Shown in pieces: positions 39,002 to 48,183 of a DNA stretch of 48,287 bases. Both the position numbers and the translations under genes were made by a program. The notes under the pieces were generated by a model. The model was not told the origin of the DNA and did no database searches. It saw nothing but the letters and a program-made list of their open reading frames with translations. Position 1 is the stretch's first letter; each line of letters opens with the position of its first letter. Source of the DNA: DATAMF01 sp964472565 (GTDB lineage Bacteria; Chloroflexota; Anaerolineae; Aggregatilineales; Aggregatilineaceae); the NCBI GenBank assembly GCA_964472565.1, contig CAYYNB010000023.1, forward strand, positions 1 to 48,287, written 5' to 3'.

Positions 39002-40579
39002 CTAGGCCCGCTCCTGCACGGCGACATCCCCATATTTGACTTCCTGCTGATCGGGGCGGCGCTGGTACAGGCGCGTGACATGGGTCAGGCGATCTTTGGG
39101 CAGCGGATCGAACAACTGCTGCACGGTTAAGCGCCAGGTCCAGTTGCCGGACGGCTGGCCGGGGGTGTTCATGCGGGCCGCTGCGCCCAGGCCGAGCACG
39201 TCCTGCATGGGCATGACAAAGGTGTTGGCAGGCGAGCGCATGCCGAGTTTGATCATGGTCCAGTTGATTTCGCTCACCGTATCGTGGCCAATGTAGTCGA
39301 ACATAAACGCGCGCGTTTTGTCGGTGACTTCTTTGCGATCATTCCACCAGCCGACGGTGGTATTGTTGTCGTGCGTGCCGCTGTAGACGACACAGTTCGG
39401 GACGTGGTTGTGCGGCAGAAAGGGGTTGGTCGGTTCGGACCACGCGAACTGTAAAATCTTCATGCCGGGCAGACCCAACGCATCCCGCAGTTCGACCACT
39501 TCTTTGGTGATCTCGCCCAGGTCTTCCGCGATAATGGGCAACTCGCCCAGCCTGTCGCGCAGTGCTTCAAAAAATTTGATGTTCGGCCCCTTGATCCACT
39601 TGCCTTTGACGGCGGTTTTTTCGGTGGCGGGGATTTCCCAATAGGCCTCGAAGCCCCGGAAATGATCGATGCGGATCAGGTCCACCTGCTTGAGAATGCC
39701 CTGGATGCGCTTGATCCACCAGTCGTACCCATCGGCGGCCATGCGGTCCCAGCGATAGAGCGGGTTGCCCCAGCGCTGCCCGGTGGGGCTGAAATAGTCC
39801 GGCGGGACGCCCGCGATTACTTCGGGATTGCCTTTTTTGTCCAGGTAGAACTTATCGGGGTTGGCCCATACATCGCTGCTGTCGTGCGCGACGAAGATCG
39901 GCAGGTCGCCCACCAGCCGGACTTTACGTTCGTTGGCGTAGCGGCGCAGGTTGCCCCATTGTTCCGCGAAGACCCACTGCAAAAACTGGTGTTCCTGAAG
40001 CTTGTCGGCCAGCCGTTCGCGCGCGGCTTTGATCGCGGCAGGTTGGCGCAGCGCCAGATCGGATTCCCACTCGGTCCAGGGGCGGAGATCGCGCTCTTCT
40101 TTCAGCGCAATAAACAGCGCCCAGTCGTCCAGCCAGTCGGCGTTGTCGCGGCACCACACTTCAAAGGCGGCGCGGCGTTCGGGCCGGGTGTGGACCTTGA
40201 AATTTTCGTAGGCGCGGTGCAGCATGTCCTTGTGATAGGGCAGAATCCAGCCGAAATCGACGTGATCTTCGGGGAAGGACGGTACATGCTGGCGATCCAT
40301 GTCGGACAGCCAGCCTTCGCCCACCAGAATATCGATGCTGATCAGATTGGTGTTGCCCGCAAAGGCGGACAGACATTGGTACGGCGAGTCGGCGTACCCG
40401 GTGGGGCCGAGCGGCAGCACCTGCCAGATCGTCTGCCCGGTATCGACCAGCCAATCGACAAAACGGTAGGCGTATTCGCCCAGGTCCCCGATGCCGTAGC
40501 GCCCGGGCAGGGAAGTCGGATGGAGCAGCACCCCGCTGGATCGCGGGAAAAGAGAGGGTTGAGCATTCTCAGTTGTCAT
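39002..40579 (-). CDS. malQ: 4-alpha-glucanotransferase (amylomaltase)
   Basis: The 525-residue protein is a GH77 enzyme that moves glucan chains between malto-oligosaccharides, in glycogen or maltodextrin use. It has GVLLHPTSLPGRYGIGDLG near the start, the catalytic nucleophile Asp305 in LIRIDHFRGFEAYW, acid/base Glu352 in IIAEDLG, and Asp404 in YSGTHDNNT. Length and order fit the family (about 500). The start ATG 40579 is followed by a short variable lead of 15 residues. A methyltransferase gene ends 41 bp upstream, and its own terminator follows the stop. No other glycogen gene is adjacent. Confidence 0.95.
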   Translation of the reverse strand: MTTENAQPSLFPRSSGVLLHPTSLPGRYGIGDLGEYAYRFVDWLVDTGQTIWQVLPLGPTGYADSPYQCLSAFAGNTNLISIDILVGEGWLSDMDRQHVPSFPEDHVDFGWILPYHKDMLHRAYENFKVHTRPERRAAFEVWCRDNADWLDDWALFIALKEERDLRPWTEWESDLALRQPAAIKAARERLADKLQEHQFLQWVFAEQWGNLRRYANERKVRLVGDLPIFVAHDSSDVWANPDKFYLDKKGNPEVIAGVPPDYFSPTGQRWGNPLYRWDRMAADGYDWWIKRIQGILKQVDLIRIDHFRGFEAYWEIPATEKTAVKGKWIKGPNIKFFEALRDRLGELPIIAEDLGEITKEVVELRDALGLPGMKILQFAWSEPTNPFLPHNHVPNCVVYSGTHDNNTTVGWWNDRKEVTDKTRAFMFDYIGHDTVSEINWTMIKLGMRSPANTFVMPMQDVLGLGAAARMNTPGQPSGNWTWRLTVQQLFDPLPKDRLTHVTRLYQRRPDQQEVKYGDVAVQERA

Positions 40580-40620
40580 ATGATTTTTGTATCCTGGATG
40601 TCAGATGATAACGGATGATT

Positions 40621-41388
40621 TTACCCCAAGCCCAGGGTTGAATAAACGGCCATCTCAAAGCAGTCAGCGGTGACAGGTACCTGCACATCATAACCACCGA
40701 AGGCTTGCACGATGTGCATGTTCCGCGCCTGGAAGATGGCTTCCAGTTCGGGCACGGTGTAAAGGCGGGCGGACGTCGGCGCGGCGGGTTCAATGGGCGG
40801 GGTGAATGGTTCGCCGTAGGGGAAGGTGTAACCCGCGTACAACATGCGCGACGTGGCGGCTTCCCATTCGAATTCCGCGAGAGACAGCGCCTGCTGTCCG
40901 AATTCCCAATGGCGTTTGGGAAAATGTTTGATCGCATACGCGCCGTTACAGACCTGCATCAGATGTTTACCGCCGGGTTGGAGCGCCGCCGCGATCCGGT
41001 CAAAAATCTTCAGGTTTTCCGCGTCGGATTCCAGATAGCCTATCGCGCCGTCAGCCAGATTGAGCACCACGTCAAATTCGCGGCAGAAGGTGACGTCGCG
41101 GATGTCGGCGCAGATAAAGGTGGTGTGGGTCAGATTTTGCGCGCGGCGCTGGGCTTCCTCGATATAGGCGGGGGTGATGTCTACGCCGACCACCGTATAA
41201 CCCCGCGCGGCGAGTTCGAGGGCATGGCGGCCAAAGCCGCAGGCCAGATCGAGAATTCGTTCGCCGCCCTGCAACTGGAGCGCTTCGATCACAAAATCGA
41301 CTTCGTGGGGTGTTTGTTCGACCCACGACTGGCCGAGAATATCCAGGGTCCAGATTTTTTTGTACCACTGCGGATCAACGGGCGGCAT
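40621..41388 (-). CDS. class I SAM-dependent methyltransferase
   Basis: The 255-residue protein has a full SAM-binding core: motif I ILDLACGFGRH (45-55), VVGVDITP with Asp70, FICADIRDV and VLNLADGAIGYL. The acceptor is unknown. The N-terminus WYKKIWTLDILGQSWVEQT (19 residues) and a C-terminal substrate region with PPIEPAAPTSARLY fit the family of bacterial small-molecule methyltransferases. It starts 13 bp after the receiver-GAF-cyclase stop on the same strand. Confidence 0.85.
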   Translation of the reverse strand: MPPVDPQWYKKIWTLDILGQSWVEQTPHEVDFVIEALQLQGGERILDLACGFGRHALELAARGYTVVGVDITPAYIEEAQRRAQNLTHTTFICADIRDVTFCREFDVVLNLADGAIGYLESDAENLKIFDRIAAALQPGGKHLMQVCNGAYAIKHFPKRHWEFGQQALSLAEFEWEAATSRMLYAGYTFPYGEPFTPPIEPAAPTSARLYTVPELEAIFQARNMHIVQAFGGYDVQVPVTADCFEMAVYSTLGLG

Positions 41389-41401
41389 GCGACGTTATCC
41401 T

Positions 41402-42997
41402 TTAGGCGAGGCCGAGCAACTGGAAAACGCGCACCGGCTGCACGCGGCCTTTCATCGACATTTCGCCTATCGCCTCGACTTCGACGGACCCTTGCAGGCG
41501 CTCGTGGATTTCGGCGGTGATCAGAATCTGGCCGGGGAGGGCGCGTTCCTGAAGGCGTTTGGCGACGTTGACCGTATCGCCGATGGCGGTGTAATTCATG
41601 GCTTTGGCGGTGCCGATGTTGCCGACGACGACTTCGCCCACATGCACGCCGATGCCAAAGGTCAGCCCTTCGCCGCCGAAACGCGCGTTGCGTTCGGCAA
41701 TCGCCCGCTGAAGGGCCATCGCCGCATCGACGGCGCGGTAACAGTGATCGTCCTGGGGGTGGGGCGCGTTAAAAAAGGCCATCACCGCATCACCCATAAA
41801 TTTATCAAGCGTTCCTTCGCGGCTGAAAATCACGTCGGTGGCAAGATTAAAATACTCGTTGAGCAGTTTGACAGCTTCTTCGGGATCGGCCTGTTCAATA
41901 TACGTCGTAAAACCGCGCACGTCGGCAAATACAATGCTGATTTCCTGGCGCAAACCGCCGAGCCGCATCGCACCGGGATTTTGCAGCACGCGGTCTACGA
42001 CGGTAGGAGCAACATAACTTTCAAAGGCGGCGCGGATATTCTCTTTTTCGCGCTCGGTGATCTGTTCCAGGGCGGAATAGATGCGCGTGTTTTCGATGGC
42101 AATGGCGGCATAGTCGCTGAGGGCGCTCAACATCGCGCCGTCCTGCTGGGTGAAAGCGCGGGCGTCGGAAGAGGCATTTTCTACGCTGAGCACGCCCACC
42201 ACACGACCACCGACCAGCAGCGGAATACAGGCTACCGCCGAGGGTAACATGGGGTTGGTGGCGTGGTGCTGGCGCAGTTCTTCGGGCGAGAGCACAATCG
42301 GACGGGCGAGCCGCACCGCCTGCCACGCGATCCGGTCCCGGCTGACATCGTTCACGGCGCGGGCTTCGGGATCACCGGCGAATTTGATGGCGCGGCAGAC
42401 AAGCTGATCCCCTTCAAGCAGCAGCAGCGATCCCTGTTCGGCCCCGATGACGTGGATCGCCGCGTTGACGATCTTGGGCATCAGTTCATCCATGCTGGTC
42501 AGGGCGGTGACACTCCTGCCGATCTGGTAGAGCGTATTCAGTTCTTTGATGCGGCGGTTGAGGGTAGAATTGGCTTGCAGCAGGCGCTCGGTGAGGGCGT
42601 CTTTGTCGCGGCGCAGGCGGACTTCACCCAGGCAGCGATCAATCGCTTCGAGCATTTCATCGACGGTGTAGGGTTTTTTGACGTAATCGCGCACACCCTT
42701 ACGAAAGACTTCGATGGCAACTTCTTCGGAGCCGTGAAAGGTCATGAGGATCACGGGGATGTCGAAGCCTTCGGCGCGGAGGGCTTCGAGCACCTGCATC
42801 CCGTTCATACGCGGCATCTGGAGGTCCAGCAGGATCACATCGGGGTGATGCTGGCGGACCATTTCCATGCCTTCCATGCCATCGCGCGCGACAAGCGGAT
42901 TAAAGCCATTCGGCCTGAGTACATAATCTACGATGAAGTCGCGGTTATCGCGCCCATCGTCCATCACGAGGATTGTCACATCACTGGCAGCAGTCAC
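41402..42997 (-). CDS. receiver - GAF - class III adenylate cyclase
   Basis: The 531-residue protein has a receiver (about 7-125; Asp13/Asp14, phospho-acceptor Asp58, Lys107 or Lys108), a helical linker, a GAF domain (about 155-310; ...GSLLLLEGD..., VACIPLLVGGRVVGVLSVENA), and a cyclase domain (about 345-525) with metal Asp359 in VFADVRGFT, Asp403 in LDKFMGDAVMAFF, Lys399, Thr470 in YTAIGD, Asn477 and Arg481. All catalytic residues are intact. The GAF may bind a cyclic nucleotide or another ligand. It begins with GTG. The four-GAF kinase is divergent, 163 bp away, and is a natural candidate for its phosphodonor. Confidence 0.9.
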   Translation of the reverse strand: MTAASDVTILVMDDGRDNRDFIVDYVLRPNGFNPLVARDGMEGMEMVRQHHPDVILLDLQMPRMNGMQVLEALRAEGFDIPVILMTFHGSEEVAIEVFRKGVRDYVKKPYTVDEMLEAIDRCLGEVRLRRDKDALTERLLQANSTLNRRIKELNTLYQIGRSVTALTSMDELMPKIVNAAIHVIGAEQGSLLLLEGDQLVCRAIKFAGDPEARAVNDVSRDRIAWQAVRLARPIVLSPEELRQHHATNPMLPSAVACIPLLVGGRVVGVLSVENASSDARAFTQQDGAMLSALSDYAAIAIENTRIYSALEQITEREKENIRAAFESYVAPTVVDRVLQNPGAMRLGGLRQEISIVFADVRGFTTYIEQADPEEAVKLLNEYFNLATDVIFSREGTLDKFMGDAVMAFFNAPHPQDDHCYRAVDAAMALQRAIAERNARFGGEGLTFGIGVHVGEVVVGNIGTAKAMNYTAIGDTVNVAKRLQERALPGQILITAEIHERLQGSVEVEAIGEMSMKGRVQPVRVFQLLGLA

Positions 42998-43086
42998 CGC
43001 TGGTTCGTCCCACCCAAAGTAAATGATGATGGTCAGTATAGTGCATATTGGTGTGCGGGGCTAGCCAAAGCGCTTAACCTTGCCAG

Positions 43087-43116
43087 TTGCGTGAATCGCG
43101 TAGAACAGGCTATAAC
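43087..43116 (+). promoter_or_regulatory. candidate promoter of the four-GAF kinase gene
   Basis: TTGCGT (43087-43092) and TATAAC (43111-43116), 18-base spacer, lie 44 bases before ATG 43161. The -10 is good, the -35 moderate. Confidence 0.4.
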
Positions 43117-43160
43117 AGCACTAGTACCAAAGCGGGATATTTATTCGGGTGGGTTGACCT

Positions 43161-45896
43161 ATGTCCGAGCGGGCTTCTACCTCTCTGTTTACGCTACACG
43201 ATTTACTGCTCGACATTATCCGGCGTGCGCAAAGCACCATTCCGTTCGACAGCGGCGGGTTGGCCCTGTACGATCCGGCAACGCGCACGCTGACGCCCAG
43301 CATCTATTTGAGTTCGGCAGGCACGACGCCTTTTCCGATTCCGTTGGGAACCGGCATCATCGGGCAGGTCGCGCAAACACGGACTGCGATTCTGGTCGAG
43401 GATATGACCACCGATCCGCGCTGCCTGTTTATCGACCCGGCTTCACGATCCCAACTTGCCGTGCCGGTGATGCTCGATAGTACGCTGCTGGGCGTGTTTA
43501 ATGTCGAACACTGCCAGCCGAACGTCTACCAGCCGCAGCATATCCCGGCGCTCAAAACGCTGGCGGATCAGGCGGCGCTGGTGCTGCACCTGTCGCGGCA
43601 GTACGATCAACTGGCGGACAGTCACCGCGATCTGCTGGCCGATATGCGCGTCCGGCTGCGTGAGATGACCGCCTTGCAGCGGCTGACGACGATCACCAGC
43701 GCGATGGTGAACCTCGATCAGATGCTGACGGATGCGCTGCGCGAAACGGCGGAACTGCTCGACTGTGAAGGCGCACAACTGCTGCTGCCGGATCACATCA
43801 GCTATGAACTCGAAGTGCATCGCCCTTCAACCTATGGGATCGGGCAGCATTTTTATGAGAGCACGCTGCCACTGGATGGGCCGGGTTATCTGGTGGATGT
43901 GTATCACACGGGGCGGGCGGCGATTTTTAACACGCATCCGCCGGAAGCGCCCACTGAATATCAGAATGTGTTGGGCTGCCCGCTGAATACGCGCAACCGG
44001 ACACTCGGCGTGCTGCATCTGATCAACCAGCGCACGGGCAGTTTTAACAAGGCGCAGATCGAAATCGCCCAGACAATTGCCAACCAGATCGCGCTGAGTA
44101 TGGGCAGCCTGGCGGTGTTTGATACCGAGCGCCGCCGCGCCGAAATGATGAATCGCATTAACCGCCTCAGCCAGGAATTTTATGCCACGCTGGAAACCCA
44201 GGCGCTGATGCGGCGCACGGTGGATGAAATCTGCGAGATATTTGAGCATGACGCGGTGTATTTGCTGCTGATTGATGACAACGGGCAAACACTCTCGGTG
44301 CGGGCGTGCGCGGCGGCAACTCCGATGTTGTATCTGGACAGCAGCACAAACTGGCCGGTCAGCGAGGGCATTCTGGGGCGGGCGATTCGCACCGGCGAAA
44401 CGCAGGTCGTGCCGGATGTACGCAACGATGCCGATTATGTGCATTACAACGATCACCACAACCTGCAAAGCTTTTTGATTGTGCTGCTGCGGCATGAAGG
44501 CGACGTGATCGGGGCGATTGAGGTGGTATCGACTCAACTGGATGCCTTCAGCGAACTCGAACGGGACGCGATGGAAACGCTGGCAACCCAGGTGAGCATC
44601 GCGCTCGAAAATGCGCGGCTGTACGATCAGGCGCAGCGGCGGCTGCTGGAACAGCGCATCGTCCACCAGATCGGACAGGACCTCACCTCGATTCTGAATT
44701 ATAACGAACTGACTCAGGCGATGGTCCGGCATATGAACCGGGCGCTGAATACCTCAAGCTGCATGGTCGGGCTGTATGATACGCTGCATCACGCGGTATT
44801 CGTCGAAGCGGACTACCGCGCGCCACACCATGAATTCCAGAAAGGGTCGCTCGCGAAGGGCACGCGGCTGGAACTGGGCGAACATTATGCGATGGCCCAG
44901 GCCATCCGCACGCGGCAGCCGGTCACGGTGTATCTGCATGACACCGACATTCACCAGCAGGCGCATGAGTGGATGGAACGGATGGGCAACCAGAGCCTGC
45001 TGATTCTGCCGATGTACGCGGGCGAACGAGTGATCGGCGTGGTGGAATGGGCGGATCAGGCAGTGGGGCGGGTGTTCACCGAAGATGATATTCTGCTGGC
45101 GCAAACGCTGGTGCTGCAAGGTACGATTGCGCTGGATAACGCGATGCTGTTTCGCCAACTGGAACAGCGGGCGGTGGAATTGAGCGAGGCGAACCGGCTG
45201 CGCAGCGAATTTCTGGCGACGATCAGCCACGAACTGCGCACCCCGATGAACAGCATTATCGGATTCAGCGATACGCTGCTGGGCGGGATTTATGGCGAAC
45301 TGAACGAAACGCAGTCCAGCCGCGTCGAACGGATTCTGAAAAATGGGCGGCATCTGCTGACGCTGATCGATGATCTGCTCGACATTTCCAAAATCGACGC
45401 GGGGCGCATGGATATGCACATGGATCGGGTGGACCTGCGCAGCGCGATTCAGGCGGTGGTGCAGGGTTTTGATGCACAGGCCGCCGCGAAGGGGTTGAAT
45501 GTCACGCTGGATATTCCGGGCGGGCTGCCGCCGGTGATCGCGGATCCGCAGCGGCTGGAACAGGTGATCACGAACCTGCTCAGCAATGCGATTAAGTTCA
45601 CCGAAGAAGGCGGGATCACGGTTTCGGCGCAGGAAAGCCGCTATGAAGACCGGCTGTATATTGAAGTGACCGTCGCCGATTCGGGGATCGGAATCACGCC
45701 GGAGGATCAGCGGATTATCTTTGATGAATTCCGGCAGGCGGATGGCAGCCCAACCCGTTCCTATGGGGGGACAGGGTTGGGGTTGGCGATCAGCAAAAAG
45801 CTGGTCGAGCTGATGGAAGGCGCGATCTGGGTGGCAAGCGTGCTGGGGCAGGGGAGCCGGTTTACATTTACACTGCCTGCGGCGCGAGGGGGGTAG
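43161..45896 (+). CDS. soluble histidine kinase with four GAF domains
   Basis: The 911-residue protein has no transmembrane segment. It holds four GAF-like domains in series (about 1-150, 172-325, 345-510, 525-680), each ending in the GxLxxE or GVxxV strand pattern (LLGVFNVEH, TLGVLHLIN, VIGAIEVVS, VIGVVEWAD). HisKA follows with His690 in FLATISHELRTPMNSIIGF, then the ATPase domain (DSGIGI, GTGLGL). There is no receiver. Such proteins sense cytoplasmic ligands, gases or redox state, the ligand being unknown. It is followed by the 7TM hybrid kinase after one base (TAG t ATG). Confidence 0.92.
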   Translation: MSERASTSLFTLHDLLLDIIRRAQSTIPFDSGGLALYDPATRTLTPSIYLSSAGTTPFPIPLGTGIIGQVAQTRTAILVEDMTTDPRCLFIDPASRSQLAVPVMLDSTLLGVFNVEHCQPNVYQPQHIPALKTLADQAALVLHLSRQYDQLADSHRDLLADMRVRLREMTALQRLTTITSAMVNLDQMLTDALRETAELLDCEGAQLLLPDHISYELEVHRPSTYGIGQHFYESTLPLDGPGYLVDVYHTGRAAIFNTHPPEAPTEYQNVLGCPLNTRNRTLGVLHLINQRTGSFNKAQIEIAQTIANQIALSMGSLAVFDTERRRAEMMNRINRLSQEFYATLETQALMRRTVDEICEIFEHDAVYLLLIDDNGQTLSVRACAAATPMLYLDSSTNWPVSEGILGRAIRTGETQVVPDVRNDADYVHYNDHHNLQSFLIVLLRHEGDVIGAIEVVSTQLDAFSELERDAMETLATQVSIALENARLYDQAQRRLLEQRIVHQIGQDLTSILNYNELTQAMVRHMNRALNTSSCMVGLYDTLHHAVFVEADYRAPHHEFQKGSLAKGTRLELGEHYAMAQAIRTRQPVTVYLHDTDIHQQAHEWMERMGNQSLLILPMYAGERVIGVVEWADQAVGRVFTEDDILLAQTLVLQGTIALDNAMLFRQLEQRAVELSEANRLRSEFLATISHELRTPMNSIIGFSDTLLGGIYGELNETQSSRVERILKNGRHLLTLIDDLLDISKIDAGRMDMHMDRVDLRSAIQAVVQGFDAQAAAKGLNVTLDIPGGLPPVIADPQRLEQVITNLLSNAIKFTEEGGITVSAQESRYEDRLYIEVTVADSGIGITPEDQRIIFDEFRQADGSPTRSYGGTGLGLAISKKLVELMEGAIWVASVLGQGSRFTFTLPAARGG

Positions 45897-45897
45897 T

Positions 45898-48183
45898 ATG
45901 TCGCTGGAAACGGCACTGATTATCTTCGCAAACGGCATCTCGTTCAGTATTGCTGCCGGGCTGATCTTCGTTACGCTGATCCAACCGCAGCGAACCGCGC
46001 TTAATGTGTGGTTCGCTTTGTTTTTGGGATCGCTGGGGTTGTGGGCGTTTTTCTCGATGACGCGCGTCGTGCCGGATGTGAGTCCGCTGGATGACAAAGC
46101 GAATTTTTATCTGGTCTTCAGCGGCCTGGTGGCCGTGCCGATCATGCTGTATCTGTTTGTGCTGGTGCTGCGGCGGTCGGAGGAGCGAACCACGATTGGG
46201 CTGACCGGGCTGGCAGTCTGGGCGGCGGTGTTTCTGGTGGGGTTGTCGGCGCTGCTGTGGACGGATCACGCGGTGGTTTTCCATCCAAACGCGGACACAT
46301 GGGACTATGAACTGAAGCTGGCGGGGTATATCGCGCTGGGGCATGTGCTGCTGTACGGCGGCGCGTCGTTCCTGCTGCTGCGGGTTCATTCCACCGCGCA
46401 AACTCGCCCGCTGGAACTGCCGGTGCTGCTGCTGATGGCCGGGTATCTGACGAACGTGATCCCGCCGCTGCGCACCTATCCGGTAGACATCAGCCTGACG
46501 ACTGTCTCCGCGATTTTGATCGGGTATGTGGTGCTGCGGTGGCAGTTGTTTAACCCGCTGCGCGAACGGAATGAAGAACTGCGCGTGGCGAACCAGGATT
46601 TACGACAGGTGATCAACGAGTTGGCGGCAGAAAAAGCGCGCGCGGAACATCTGAACGATGAACTGCGCGAAACCAGCCGCTATAAAAGCGAGTTCCTGGC
46701 GAATATGAGCCACGAACTGCGGACGCCGCTCAATTCGATTGTGGGTTACAGCGAACTGCTGCTGAAAAATATCTACGGCGATTTGACCGAAAAACAGACT
46801 GATCGGGTGGAGAAGATTCACCGGAACGGCTTGAATCTGCTGGCGCTGATCAACGATATTCTCGACCTGAGCCGGATCGAAGGCGGGCGGATGGAGTTGA
46901 GCTTAAACACGCTGCGCCTCGCGCCGCTGATCGACGGGCTGCTGGGCACGGTTGAGCCGCTGATGAACACGAAAAATCTGGCGATGGAACTGGAACTGGA
47001 AATGCCGCTGCGCCTTATCCGGGGGGATGAATTACGCATCCGGCAGATTTTGCTGAATCTGCTGGGGAATGCGGTCAAGTTCACACCCGCAGGCTATGTG
47101 AAACTGAGCGCGCGGAATGTCACGGTGAACAAAGGGCGCAGCGACCAGTTTAAGCTGCCGCTGCTCGGCTGGCTGGAAGATCGCGAATGGGTGATTTTCA
47201 GCATCGAAGATACGGGGATCGGGATTCCGCCGGAACAGCAGGCCAGCATCTTTGATGAGTTCCGGCAGGTGGATGGATCGCGGTCACGGGAGTATGAAGG
47301 CGCAGGGTTGGGGTTGGCGATTGCCCGGAAACTGGCCGAACTGCATTCGGGGCGCATCTGGGTTAAAAGCCAGCCGGGAGAGGGCAGTACCTTTTTTGTC
47401 GCGCTGCCCGCGCTGGATATGTTCGATGAGCCGCAGCCCGCCACCCAGCCGAAAATGATGGGCGGGCCGCTGGTGCTGGTGATAGAGCCGGACGATGAGG
47501 CGTGGCGCGTGTTGTTCGATGAACTGCGCAACCTGAAGTACCGCCCGATCCGGGCACTGGATGGACCGGCGGGCGTGGCGCGCGCGCAGGATATGCATCC
47601 CAGCGCGATTCTGGTGGATATTCAGGCGATGCCGGACGTGATCCGGCATTTGCACCACAACCCCGTAACCAGCGCGCTGCCCGTGCTGCTGACCCATGTG
47701 CAGGGCGAGCAGGTGGCGGCGTTCGGGCTGGGCGCGAGCAGCAGCGCCTTTAAACCGCTGCAACGGGATGAACTGCTGGCGGCGGTGGCCCATGTGCAGC
47801 GTCCCGAACTGGATCGCCCGGTGCTGGTGATTACGGATGACGCCAACGAACGCGAGATGCTGTGCCAGTTTTTGAGCAGCGAGGCGATTCCGCTGGCGAC
47901 GTGCGAAGATGGGCAGGGCGCGCTGGACTGGCTGAAGGATGACGAGCATGTGCCGGGGCTGGTGATGCTCGATTTGTTGATGGCTCATCACAACGGATTT
48001 TGGATTTTGCATACCATCCGGCGCGATCCGCGTCTGACCGACATTCCCCTGGTGCTGATCAGCCCGCGCGAAACGGGTGAGGCCGAACGGGTGGCGCTTC
48101 AGACGCATGTGACGGAAGCGGCAAGTCATATGGACCCGCTGATCGAAAGCCTGGCGGGGATGCTGGCGGTGCTCGAAAGTTAG
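45898..48183 (+). CDS. 7TM hybrid histidine kinase with two receivers
   Basis: The 761-residue protein has seven hydrophobic segments (about 6-215), a long coiled coil (220-262, NEELRVANQDLRQVINELAA), HisKA His272 in FLANMSHELRTPLNSIVGY, an ATPase domain (DTGIGI, GAGLGL), and two receiver-like domains: one at about 523-635 with Asp574 but an altered MP-less loop (VDIQAM), and one at about 640-755 with Asp692. In the second receiver the usual KP lysine is absent (SHMDPL), so phosphotransfer there may be slow or absent. It starts one base after the four-GAF kinase, and both may act on shared targets. It is a paralogue of the kinases at 28681 and 30495. Confidence 0.9.
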   Translation: MSLETALIIFANGISFSIAAGLIFVTLIQPQRTALNVWFALFLGSLGLWAFFSMTRVVPDVSPLDDKANFYLVFSGLVAVPIMLYLFVLVLRRSEERTTIGLTGLAVWAAVFLVGLSALLWTDHAVVFHPNADTWDYELKLAGYIALGHVLLYGGASFLLLRVHSTAQTRPLELPVLLLMAGYLTNVIPPLRTYPVDISLTTVSAILIGYVVLRWQLFNPLRERNEELRVANQDLRQVINELAAEKARAEHLNDELRETSRYKSEFLANMSHELRTPLNSIVGYSELLLKNIYGDLTEKQTDRVEKIHRNGLNLLALINDILDLSRIEGGRMELSLNTLRLAPLIDGLLGTVEPLMNTKNLAMELELEMPLRLIRGDELRIRQILLNLLGNAVKFTPAGYVKLSARNVTVNKGRSDQFKLPLLGWLEDREWVIFSIEDTGIGIPPEQQASIFDEFRQVDGSRSREYEGAGLGLAIARKLAELHSGRIWVKSQPGEGSTFFVALPALDMFDEPQPATQPKMMGGPLVLVIEPDDEAWRVLFDELRNLKYRPIRALDGPAGVARAQDMHPSAILVDIQAMPDVIRHLHHNPVTSALPVLLTHVQGEQVAAFGLGASSSAFKPLQRDELLAAVAHVQRPELDRPVLVITDDANEREMLCQFLSSEAIPLATCEDGQGALDWLKDDEHVPGLVMLDLLMAHHNGFWILHTIRRDPRLTDIPLVLISPRETGEAERVALQTHVTEAASHMDPLIESLAGMLAVLES

